Below, piece after piece: positions 9,481 through 19,085 of a stretch of 26,605 nucleotides of DNA. A program made the translations under genes and the position numbers. The stretch is taken from the NCBI GenBank assembly GCA_026770585.1, contig MU646340.1, positions 1,184,458-1,211,062 of the forward strand. The letters are read 5' to 3'. Numbering within the stretch: position 1 is the first letter of the stretch; each line of letters begins with the position of its first letter. A model generated the notes under the pieces. That model was not told the origin of the DNA, searched no databases, and was given only the letters and a program-made list of their open reading frames with translations. Origin of the DNA: Baffinella frigidus. Lineage: Eukaryota > Cryptophyceae > Cryptomonadales > Baffinellaceae.

Positions 9481-12400
9481 GAACGCGCTGGAGGACCCGG
9501 TGACCAAGGAGAAGTACACGCTGGTGCGATCCGTGGGGGAAGAGTGCGTGGCTGACGGCGAGCTGGCGATGCTGCTCTCGAAAAAGCCGGATTCCTTTGT
9601 CCTCTACGACGGCTTCGAGCCAAGCGGCCGCATGCACATCGCCCAGGTCCGTCCACCTGACGTTCACGTGTTTCCGCAGAGCACAGCAGGCCCACACGCC
9701 AGGCATGCGTGCCGCCACAGCGTGGCAGCGGTCGGTGCCACTAGGCAAGAGGGCTCCTGCAGCCGGGTCTTTTCCGCTCTCTCGTGATGCAAACCCTCGG
9801 GATCGCGTGCAGGGGGTGTTCAAGGCGATGAACGTGAACAAGTGCACGCGGGCGGGGGGGACGTTCATCTTCTGGGTGGCCGACTGGTTCGCGCTGATGA
9901 ACGACAAGATGGGCGGCGATCTTGAGAAGATCAAGACTGTCGGGAAGTACCTTGTCGAGGTCTGCCCCCCAAAAAGAGAGACAAAATGTTGAGAGAGAGA
10001 GAGAAGGTATCCTCTCCACAGTCCATGTATGTGCATTCGTCATACACACACCATGTTGAAAGGTGTCCACGGATTTTTCAAGTCCCTGGCTTGCAACGCA
10101 GCGTTGTTGGTTGCGAGAGAGAGAGTGAGGATGGCAGCATCGTGCCACGAATCGCGTCAAGAAGAGTTTGGCGGAGCAGGTTTGGAAGGCGACGGGGATG
10201 GACATGGATCGCGTGAAGTTCATTGAAAGCTCAGAGGACATCATCAACAAGGCCGTCCCGTACTGGACCCAGGTCCCAATCCGCGAACACACCACCTTCA
10301 TCGGTAGATGACAACATCACAGAAAGCCTTCAGCTCCTGATTCCAGGGCCAGAGCCACGTTCAATTCTCACTCCAGAAATCACTAAACACTTAACGCTGA
10401 ACACTAAGCACTAAACACTAAACCCTGTACTATAAACTATAAACTATAAACTATAAACTATAAACAAAAAGATCCTGAACCCTGATCCCTAAACCTTCCC
10501 TAAACCATAAACCCTTCAAAGCTCAACTCTAAACCCTACACCCTACACCCTACACCCTAAACTCTAAATCATAATCCCCAAACCCTAAATCATAAACCCT
10601 AAGCCTTAGACCCCAAACCCTTAAACCCAAAACCCTGCCCCTAAACCCTAAAACCTGAACCCTAAACCCTATACCCTTACCCTATACCATAAACTGCAAA
10701 TCCTGAACCCCTTACCCTGAACCCTAAACCCTAAACCCTGAACTCTAAACTCTCAGCGTCAACCAGTGCTGCTAGGTCATTTAGGAGGGGGGCACGCGTG
10801 CTTACGGAGGGGGGCACTGGTTTTATCTCAGAGAATGTATAATTAATGTCTTTCCTCCAATAAAAATCACTACACGAAAGAACTATTACCAGTATGATCC
10901 AACCGTGTAGTAATTTCGTAGCAGGAACGGCGATAGTGAATGTACGGGCTGAGAGAAGGTTGGGCAAGCGAGCAGGCGCTGGACATTGCGCGGCGGACAA
11001 CGATCGCCCGAGTCAAGAAGTGCTGCCAGATCATGGGCAGACTCGAGAACAAGCTCACGGCCGCTCAGATCCTCTACCCGCTCATGCAGGCCTGCCCCCC
11101 GCTTGTCCCGTTCAGTTGCGCTGCAATGTTTCTCTCCTGGAAAAGACGCTCTGTGCGATGTTGGAGCAGAGGGGTGGCTGTTTGGCGGGGAGTGCAAGAG
11201 GGGTGACACTTCGGGTGGGAGAGCAAGAGGGGTGACAGTGTGGGTGGTCTCGCAGTGCACGGACATCTTCTTCCTCAAGGCGGACATCTGCCAGCTGGGC
11301 GTCGACCAGCGCAAGGTGCCCCCCCCCCCCTTCTGTACCTGCTCGCCCGCTCACCCTTCATTGTCATCGTAGCTCATACACGATCAACTGTTCTTAGTAG
11401 CTCATACACAATCAACAGTTAGATTGTATCATGCGGAAACATATTCACGCACCCTGCACCTCACATGCTCTTTCCGCCGGCGTGTTTCGCGCTGAACATA
11501 CCATGCCCCCCCCCCCCTCGACGCGATGACTTCCACGCACGGGGACGTGCGGGGGGGGGGTCACAACCTCACACCAGTGTGCTGCTGTCCGGCAGTGAGG
11601 CCCCATGCATTTTGCACGTCGCGTTGCTCACACCCGGGGTTGGAATGGCAGGTGAACATGCTGGCGCGCGAGTATTGCGACTCTGCCGGTCCTCCCCCGC
11701 CCAACTCCATCCCCAACTTGACCTTGTTAAATTCACCAGCGGGTCTGCGGTTATGCACGAAATGAGACGAAGCAAGGCCCTTGCGCTGCGTTGAAGGGGG
11801 GTACTTGAGTGGGTTTGAGTCTCCTCGGTAGTTCCCAAACACTGTAGCATCCGCACGCAGAGACAAGGTGAGTGGTGAGAGCTGACAGTCGCGACTCTCC
11901 TGGGGATGATTGCTGACAGTGTTACTCTCTCAGGGATCAAGAACAAGCCGATCATCCTATCGCACCACATGCTCTACGGCTTGAAGAAAGGCCAGGAGAA
12001 GATGTCCAAGTCTGATCCTGATTCTGCCATTTTCATGGAGGACACTGTCGAGGTGAGCACCCCCCCCACACCTCCTCAACCTCTAGTCGTTTCGCTTTAC
12101 GTCGAACAAAGTTTCCTCCTTCCCGCACCCCCCCCGAAACCGTCATGCGGTCTGGCTATCAACAACCCCCGGATCGAGCACCTCAATTCCGCGCCCCTGC
12201 AACGCTGGTGCCAAGAAGGATGGGGGNNNNNNNNNNNNNNNNNNNNNNNNNNNNNNNNNNNNNNNNNNNNNNNNNNNNNNNNNNNNNNNNNNNNNNNNNN
12301 NNNNNNATAACGTGACCCCACCAAGACGTGTCGCGGAGGAACGAGTGGGAGGTGGGGGGCTAGGAGAGGGTGAAGCCAAACGCGTGGCCTGGTTGCTAGA

Positions 12401-15400
12401 GCCTTACCCTGAACCGAAAACAGGACGTATCGCGGAAGATCATGAACGCGTACTGCCCGGTGACGCCCGACGATGCGCCCTCTGCCAAGCCCGCTCCCGA
12501 CGCCGAGCTCGACGCGGGGTACCCGCGCCCCCGCCCTACTCTCTGCAACCTCAACGCTAAATCAAGCATAGCCCATAAACCCGAAACCGTACTGCGAATC
12601 CCGCGCACCGCGTGGCTTCCTCGTAGGTGTCGTCACCTCGTAGGTGTCACAGCCCACCTCGTAGGTGTCACAGCCCACGCGGGCTGGCTGTCGCGTCGTC
12701 CGGGAAATTGCCTTGGCTGGGTGCTTGAGAGAGTGGATTGCTGCGAGTGACCGTGCGAGAGAACAGAGTTGGCACTGCGGTGGCGCACGCGCGGACGCGG
12801 CACGAGGTGGTGCGCGCTGAGTGGGGCGTGCGGAGTGGGTGTTGCGTGGGGCCTGCACAACGCTCCCGTGACGACCGGTTGACTCGATTTGTGACGTTGG
12901 CGCGCGGGGCGGGCAGAATGGAGTCGATGCACCTCGGCGACGAGGACCTTCTCAAGAACCCGTGCCTCGACTATGTCCAGCACATCATCTTCTCGGTCCG
13001 CCCCGCTTGCCCCCCCTAAGCCCGAAACCCGAAACCCGAAACCCGAAACCCGAAACCCGAAACAATCAACAATAAACGCTAAGCCCTACACCCTTCACCC
13101 TGACCCTAAACCACTAAGCCCTACACCCTAAACCCTAAACCCTAAACCCTAAACCCTAAACCCTAAACCCTAAACCCTAATCCGCTTTACCAGCGTCCGA
13201 TTGTGGGGAGGGCTGCGGCAGGCAGGGCTGCGGCCCACTGAATAGCACCTAATACCGCTGAATACCACGCAGGTGCCGGGGACAACGTTCACGGCGGGCG
13301 GGACAAGCTTCAGCAACTACCAAGATGTTCGCGCGGCATTCACGGGAGGCTCTCTCGACGAGAGTGCCCTCAAGGTCTGTGCCCCCCCCCCCCCTCCTCG
13401 CCCCGCATCTCTCTCTCGCGCGTTCTCTCTATCTCTCTCTCTGCTGTGCATACTGCATCGTACACGCAACAGCGTCGACGCCTACAGCGTGTGAGGGCCC
13501 AGAGCGAGCGGTGCCGCGCTGCCGCGCCGCTACGTTTTACGTCTGCAAAAGTGGTCGATGTGTGTACTCAAGTTGACGTGTGGAGCTTGTTGGTGACGAA
13601 GAGGTGTTGGAATGACAGGAGGGTCTGATCCTGGCGATCAACACACTGCTGGATCCGGTGCGGAAGCATTTCGCCGAAGATGCCAATGCTAAGGCCATCC
13701 TCGCTCAGGTGCCCTCCCAGCCATTGATAGATAGGCATCGCCCGTGGTTGACCGTCTGCGCCTGGCTATCCCCCCCCGACGGCAGGGCGCCCTGCTAGGT
13801 CTGGCAGAAAACTAGGGAAAGTGGCAGACTGACTGAGACCCCCGGGGTCCCCGCACACAGGTTATGGCGTGGAAGAAGGAGACGCTTGTGCCGCCGACTG
13901 GCCTCAAGCGCCTGGTGGCCACGGACGGGACGCTGCCTGTGTGGGCTGTCTTCGCGCCCGCCGCCTCTGTGGAACTCACTCTCGGTCTGCCCGCATCCCC
14001 CGCGCCACTCGCTTGACAGGCCACGGTGCTGCTGCATGCCTTTCCTCCGCGGGTGCACTGCCTGCCACGCACCTGCCGTCCTCGACCACGCTTTCGCCGC
14101 GCGCCCTGTCGCTGCTGGCGCCCAGCGCGCCACCAGCCCAGCGCTGCCACACTGCAGCCTGGGGAGATGCGGTCCTAGGCGCCCACGCGCCCAAGCCCAG
14201 TGCTGACGATGGCTGGGCCTCGGGGGGGCAGGGCAGCTTCTCTCGACGCTCAAGAGCCTGGAGCAGGCCCCGGCGGACCACCTTGCCGTGCTCTACTGCG
14301 GCGACTGGTCGAGCCTGGCGAACAACTGCTGCGGGGGAGACACCAACGTGATCGGCGCGTGCCACACGCTGCTCGTGGAGTGCATGACGGCCATCAACCC
14401 CGCCATCATGGCCCGCGTCACGGTAGCCCTTCCTCTGCTCCCCTACGCCGTATGACCAGTGACCAGCCCGCGAGGCGAGACATCCCCGAAACCTGAACCC
14501 TGAACCCCAAGCTTTATACCGTAGGCCATAAGCCGTATGCCATGCCGAGCGCATGTCTCTCCTTCCCTTGCAAGATGAACTTTATTGGGAACCCATACAA
14601 TGGTGCAGCATTCCCCTCCGCCGTGTGGCGCAGCATGCCCCGCACGTACTCCTGTGCAGAGACGTGTCAGGCGCATCCACGCCTCGACCCCAGCCCCCTC
14701 CTCCTTCCTTACCCTCCGCAAGCTACCAATCCTGCCCCACCGCATCAGCCTCCGCGATGAAGCAAGCCCCCTCCACCTCACATCAAGGCTCCGCCTGCAT
14801 CGCGCGAGCGTGCACGCCGCATTAGGGTTTATGCTTTAGGGTTTAGTGTCCAAGTTTGTCCCTCCCGCACACTCCGCCTCAGCTTGCCGCGGTCGTCTTG
14901 GCCAAGACGATGTTGGGCCAAGACGACGTTGATCAACACAGCCCTCCCGCTGGTTTGACTCCACGGGTATGTATCCCTTATGTGCCTGGGTCATCCTGAG
15001 ATGACAAAAGGCTCAAATGTCAACTTTGGCATTTTCTAATTAGGCCACCTCTTAATGGAAAATTATGAAAAAAACACCAGCTTGTCAGGCTCGCTAAGCT
15101 GAACAAATTGAGTAATTGGTGCTCAACGAATCAAGAAATTCCTGATTTATGAGACCCGGAAAACCGTCCTCCGCTAAATTGGAATCCCTACACCTGATTC
15201 CTGCTAAAAAAAATGATCACGTACCTTTTTCGGCAGATAAGGGATGATGATGAAGATGAAGTGAAAGTGGTTCCCCCCTGATGGCAGGTGATGATCCAAA
15301 GCGAGGCGATTCTCAAAGATCCTTCGCAGTATTGGATCTCGGTGATCAACATCGGGCGCCATTTCCAGCTGCAGAGAATACGCGACGTCGACGAGGCCAA

Positions 15401-18290
15401 CGAGTATGCTGGCCAGGTCCGCGCCCGTCCTCTGGAGATTGCACGAGCAGCCTCGGCCCCGCGCCACCACTGTGTTGCTGCCAATGGCTCCAACGTCTGT
15501 CGAGGCGGGCCTATCCCCGGATAGTCCGCACGCACCCCGCATCCCACACCCCTCGCCCGCAGCCGCTAGGCCCCCACCGTCTTGACACGGCAGCAGACAC
15601 CACATGTTCATCAGTGTTCCGAATATGCGATGAATTCACGTCTGGCATCTGTGTGATTTGTTCAGGGTGGGGGTCCCTCAACCCTAAACCCTAAACCCTA
15701 AACCTTAAACCTTAAACCCTAAACCCTAAACTCTCAACCCTAAACCCTAAACCCTAAACCCTAAACCCTAAATCCTAAACCCTAAACCCTGAACCCTAAA
15801 CCCTAAACCCGCTGGGCCTTGACAGGTAGTATCGACGCTGATGCACGTGGGGGACGTGCTGGCGCTCGCGCCCAAGACAATCGCCTGCTCCGACACTGAC
15901 AAGGTCCTCCTCTCTCCCACTCTACTCTGTCACCCACGAGTGTCTCCCCTGTGTCAACCACCATGCTGCCTTGTTATAGCGATCGCGTCTGATGCAACGC
16001 TCTTGATAACACGACAGTTGGCTTGAAGGTGGATCAACCCGTTGCAAGGGCGACCCCTCTCCTGGGCGCGTGGGTGCTACTCCCGCAGGGGTCAGGGGGG
16101 GGGGGGCACTGACAAACCTCGAGGAGGATGTGCGTCGGGGAGTGGCCCTGACACCCTCCAGTTGGGCTTGCGTGTGGCACAGGCACTGACACCCGGGAGG
16201 TGTGTGGCTCAGGCGTCGGGGAGTGGCACTGACACGACCCGTGTGGCACAGGCGTGGCACTGACATCCCCCCGTGTGGCACAGGCAGCACATGAGCTAGC
16301 GGCAGCGTACTTCGACGAGACAGGCATCCAGGAGATCGGCAAGCCTGCTGTCTCTTCCAGCGCGGCCATCGACTCGATGCTCAAGCCCCTACACCTGCTC
16401 GAGGTCCTTGCCCACACGAGCGAGACTTACGGTTCGAGGTCCCGCACCACACGAACGAGATTCAATGCGCCAAGTCCCGTCCTACAAGTGCTTGCTTGTT
16501 TTATTACTCGCAGGCCTCGAGTTGAGAGGTCCAATGGTCTATGCCCCTTATACTCAAAGGGAGATTTCATGCGCGAGGTTCCTCCCCACACGAGAGAGAC
16601 TTGACAGAGTGCAAGATGACGCGCGTGCCACCTGAATGTCGCGGGTGTGGCGGATCTAATCCTGTCAAACCGGTGCACCCGAGTACAGCGCGCGGTGCAG
16701 CCGGGGTGCATCCTGGCTTCGCCACGCGCGCTCTCCGAGCGTCACGCCCAGCACAGCACGCGCGTGCGGCGGCCTGGTGTGTTGCCGGGTACTCACGGTG
16801 CGGTCTAGCATCGATGTCGGGTGCCGGCAGTGTTCTGAAGTATGACGGGGTGGGCAGGGCCCGGCGAACGCAGACGATCAGATCTTCGCGCTGGACGGAG
16901 CCATGGATGTCTCACGCAAGATGAAACGCGCCTTCTGCGAGGTTGCGCCCACACCTCACACCCCAACCCCAAACCCCAAACCCCAAACCCCAAACCATAA
17001 CCCGGGTGACCCCCCCAGGTTGCAGCACTCCCCCAGGCGCGCGCTTGCAGGGCCCGCGCGCGCAGGGCGCCCTGTGTCCGGCGGGTAGTCACCTGCGCGC
17101 GTGTGCGACGTCGCGCCGCAGGCGGGGGCTGCGCGCCCCGCGCCGTAACTGTGCCCTTGTCAGGGAGGGGGGGTAACCTTTGATGCGTAACCCGACGGGT
17201 TATGAAGTGGTGGCGGTGAAATATCACCTGCAAGTGATGGGCGTGTGGGCAGTCAGTCTGGGAACGTGGCGTTTCTTTTCTTCTGCTTTATTACGCTCAA
17301 GCCTAATGAAAAGTGGTGAAGTTACTAACTAGGAAGGTGTTGCGCGTGTGAGCAGCCTGGGAACGTGGCGCACTGCCCGCCGATGGCACTGGCAGATGCG
17401 GTCCTCTTCCGCGCGGGAGGCACCCTCCAAATCTCCCGCAAGGAGGAGGTCCCCGCCCACCATCCATCCGCTCCTACCACAACCCTAAACCCTGGACCTT
17501 CAACCCCAAACCCTAAAGAAACTCTGAACACGACCTCAACGTCCTCGCGTAGAAGGAGGAGCCCCCCTCCCCCTCACCCCTATGCAAACACCTGCAACGT
17601 CAATACGTGTGAGCGTGCTTCCACCCGAGGGCTGCAGGCGCTCCATCCCCCCGCGCAGGCCTCAGCCAGATGCACCTCAGCCAGATGCACAGCCAACATT
17701 CTGACCCATCCGGTCTGACGCGCGTGGCTTCAATCCGGGAACGCAGAACGGCGGAGACAAGGCGTACACGTCGCTGGCAGAGCTGGTGGCTGACTTCGAG
17801 TCAGGCGTTCTCCACCCGGGCGACCTGAAGCCTCCTGTGACCAAGGCTGTCGACGCGTGCCTCCAGCTGGTACAGCATGCACCCACTGCCCACTGCCCAC
17901 TGCCCACTGCCCACTGCCCACTGCCCACTGCCCACTGCCCTCCACTCGCCTGCCACCACCCAACAACGCACCAAAGATAACATGGCCTGTGTGAAGACCT
18001 AGTCTGAGACGAGCCCGCCTCGGGCGGTTAGGTCGACTCAAGGATGCGTGCTCACACCCTGCGCCCTCGAGAAGAGCAAATGTGCGTGTCTCGGCGTCAG
18101 CCCTCACGGCTCACCCAGCACTGAAGCTGAGCCTCTCGCGGGCGCGCCGTGTGGCGCGGTGGTGAACAAAGCGGATGTGGCGTGGCAGGTACGGGACCGG
18201 ATCAAGGCCTCTCCTGCTGCGAAGAAGGCGGAGGCGGACGTCAAGGCCTGGGCCAAGAAGGCTGCGTCTGCCAAGGGCAAGAAGAAGTGA
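9098..18290 (+). CDS. YARS: Double-length (pseudo-dimeric) tyrosyl-tRNA synthetase with N-terminal WHEP-like domain
   Basis: Charges tRNA-Tyr with tyrosine. Exons: 9098-9157, 9253-9318, 9452-9646, 9813-9959, 10180-10272, 10976-11089, 11256-11315, 11652-11688, 11934-12052, 12424-12518, 12917-12995, 13273-13374, 13619-13708, 13861-13984, 14232-14422, 15288-15416, 15826-15903, 16284-16403, 16858-16941, 17356-17448, 17747-17869, 18189-18290. All phases agree, giving 766 residues with no internal stop. Residues 1-50 resemble a WHEP helix-turn-helix. Copy 1 (about 51-419) has FEPSGRMHIAQ (HIGH-like, 104-107), ADWFALMNDKMGGD, the tyrosine pocket YPLMQCTD and KMSKS (280-284). Copy 2 (about 420-752) is collinear but divergent: ELTL replaces HIAQ (457-460) and PANAD replaces the KMSKS region (635-639), while LHPGDLKP (anticodon contact, 715-718) is intact. 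Copy 1 has DESA at the HPGD position. The tail is Lys-rich. Exon 6 has a GC donor. The start 9098 was chosen as the first ATG clear of the neighbouring gene. Confidence 0.92.
9404..9462 (+). repeat. 59-bp repeat, copy A (intron 2 / exon 3 boundary)
   Basis: Covers the last 48 nt of TyrRS intron 2 and the first 11 nt of exon 3. An inverted copy with 55 of 59 matches lies at 10326-10384 in intron 5. Confidence 0.9.
10326..10384 (-). repeat. 59-bp repeat, copy B (inverted, in intron 5)
   Basis: Reverse complement of 9404-9462 with four mismatches. It is immediately followed by the telomere-like heptamer block. It carries an inverted copy of a 3' splice site plus exon start. Confidence 0.9.
10385..10755 (+). 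repeat. Degenerate telomere-like heptamer array in TyrRS intron 5
   Basis: About 370 bp of CCCTAAA-related 7-mers with C-rich sense strand, including homogenised sub-blocks of CTATAAA (about 10431-10461) and CCCTACA (about 10535-10558). It fills much of intron 5. Confidence 0.95.
12227..12306. other. Assembly gap (80 N)
   Basis: Unknown bases inside TyrRS intron 9. The flanking exons (KMSKS exon and the next) join in phase, so no exon need be missing, but one could be hidden. Confidence 0.99.
12617..12678 (+). repeat. Tandem repeat, CTCGTAGGTGTC unit x3
   Basis: Three copies of CTCGTAGGTGTC with GTCAC/ACAGCCCAC spacers occur inside TyrRS intron 10. Confidence 0.8.
13021..13180 (+). repeat. 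Telomere-like array in TyrRS intron 11
   Basis: Six perfect CCCGAAA units (13021-13062), then degenerate heptamers, then nearly eight perfect CCCTAAA units (13126-13180). The C-rich strand is sense. Confidence 0.97.
14822..14850 (-). repeat. Telomere-like block in TyrRS intron 15, opposite orientation
   Basis: TTAGGGTTT-type units with the G-rich strand as sense. This is the only intronic block seen in that orientation. A short C-rich block is in the same intron at about 14490-14510. Confidence 0.85.
14972..15246. mobile_element. AT-rich MITE-like insertion in TyrRS intron 15
   Basis: A 275-bp AT-rich island with terminal inverted repeats: left TATCCCTTATGTGCC (14972-14986), right 15232-15246, 13 of 15 matching. 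Its base composition contrasts strongly with the flanking GC-rich intron, and it ends 41 nt before the exon 16 acceptor. The termini resemble those of the hairpin element at 19344-19447. It encodes no protein. Confidence 0.5.
15679..15811 (+). repeat. Telomere-like array abutting the 3' splice site of TyrRS intron 16
   Basis: About 19 CCCTAAA-type units with C-rich sense strand. The array ends 14 nt before the AG acceptor of exon 17, so CTAAAC units occupy the branch-point and pyrimidine-tract zone. Confidence 0.97.
16171..16283 (+). repeat. Minisatellite duplicating a 3' splice site
   Basis: Four copies of GTGTGGC(A/T)CAG end at 16182, 16212, 16251 and 16283. The last is the acceptor used in the exon 18 model. 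The upstream copies are potential alternative or cryptic acceptors. Confidence 0.75.
16967..17000 (+). repeat. CCCCAAA heptamer block, TyrRS intron 19
   Basis: Four CCCCAAA-type units directly downstream of the exon 19 donor, C-rich strand sense. Confidence 0.9.
17478..17520 (+). repeat. Telomere-like block, TyrRS intron 20
   Basis: Degenerate CCCTAAA-type heptamers about 30 nt inside intron 20, C-rich strand sense. Confidence 0.85.
17882..17942 (+). repeat. (ACTGCCC)n tandem repeat, TyrRS intron 21
   Basis: Eight to nine perfect copies of a 7-mer begin about 12 nt after the exon 21 donor. Confidence 0.95.
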
Positions 18291-19085
18291 TCGTCTTCGA
18301 GTGCGGAGATGTAGGCGGCTTGGCATCGCTGTGAGAGAGTGAGAGGGTGGGAGGGTGAGAGAGTGAGAGAGTGAGAGGGTGAGAGAGTGGGAGGGTGAGA
18401 GAGTGAGAGGGTGAGAGAGTGGGAGAGTGAGAGGGTGAGAGAGTGAGAGGGTGAGAGAGTGAGAGAGTGAGAGAGTGGGAGAGTGAGAGGGTGCGAGAGT
18501 GAGAGAGTGAGAGGGTAAGAGAGTGAGAGAGTGCGAAGCGAATCATCCCTGGCGTGAATACAGAGGATGGCACGCGACGGGAGCAGGTCTGTGGGAGTTG
18601 GGGTGGGGAGGGGTGTGTCCCAGAATGTGGCGTGTGTGCAGCTACCAGGCAGGTCAATACAGGCTCCTTTCACCAGTCGCAAGCTAGCGTGTGGGCGGGC
18701 GAAACCGCGATTCGGACAGCAGCGCCAGATGCGTTGCGGCGGGGGGGGGGGTCAAGTTCAGGGCGAGGCAGAGCACGGTATGTACGCGTCCTGGCACGCG
18801 GTGTGTGAACATGTGTGGTGCAGGGGGCGAGCTTCCGCGCAGGCAAATCAGGCCACACACAGTAGCCTTGATATGCACTGGATTGGAAGTGCGGCACTCC
18901 TCGACCTAGTTGGCCCAGCAGCAAGCGCGCCCAGCCGGCTTGGCGCCTCCCCCGCCAGCTACGGGAGAAGAGCAACCTGCCTCAGCCGCCCCAGAGGGCT
19001 GCCAGAGCCTTGCGCCTTTCCCGGGAAGCCCGGCCAAGTCGCGTCGTCGCCGAGCCTCATAACCTACAGCAGGTCTGAGGCGGGC
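18291..19085. other. Intergenic, with GAGAGTGA-type microsatellite
   Basis: Follows the TyrRS stop and contains an imperfect (GAGAGTGA/GAGGGTGA)n tract at about 18330-18537. The rest has no exon I can support. A proline/alanine-rich open frame near 18914-19060 on the plus strand is unrecognised. Confidence 0.6.

Larger units (their letters stand above)
9452..13708 (+). other. TyrRS copy 1: catalytic half
   Basis: Exons 3-13 encode a complete eukaryotic/archaeal-type TyrRS with an intact HIGH-like motif, tyrosine-binding residues and KMSKS. Its C-terminal anticodon-binding domain (exons 12-13) aligns with the family, but at the HPxD site it reads DESA. The active site should therefore work, while tRNA anticodon reading by this half is doubtful. 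Confidence 0.88.
13861..18290 (+). other. TyrRS copy 2: anticodon-binding half, catalytic motifs lost
   Basis: Exons 14-22 align collinearly with copy 1. Landmarks are LYCGDWSSL (for WVADWFAL), LKDPSQYWISVINIGRHF, STLMHVGDVLALAPKTI (for YPLMQCTDIFFLKADI), ALDGAMDVSRKMKRAFC and RKEENGGDKAYTSLAEL. Both class-I signature motifs are gone, and the Tyr and Gln of the substrate pocket are replaced. The C-terminal helix pair with LHPGDLKP is well conserved. It is in frame with copy 1 through exon 14. Confidence 0.88.

Noticed and set aside
13985-14052. Possible extra TyrRS exon starting at 14020 (ATVLLHAFPPR)
   Set aside because: It would leave a 35-nt intron, and its inclusion spoils the collinear alignment of copy 2 with copy 1. 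Direct joining of 13984 to 14232 restores both phase and alignment.
14972-15246. Self-splicing or structural RNA in the AT-rich part of TyrRS intron 15
   Set aside because: No conserved ribozyme core or tRNA-like fold was visible. Terminal inverted repeats fit a small transposon better.
18914-19062. Proline/alanine-rich plus-strand frame before GPX
   Set aside because: Low complexity, no recognised domain, and only one weak acceptor. It could be a CBM20-gene exon, but nothing ties it there.
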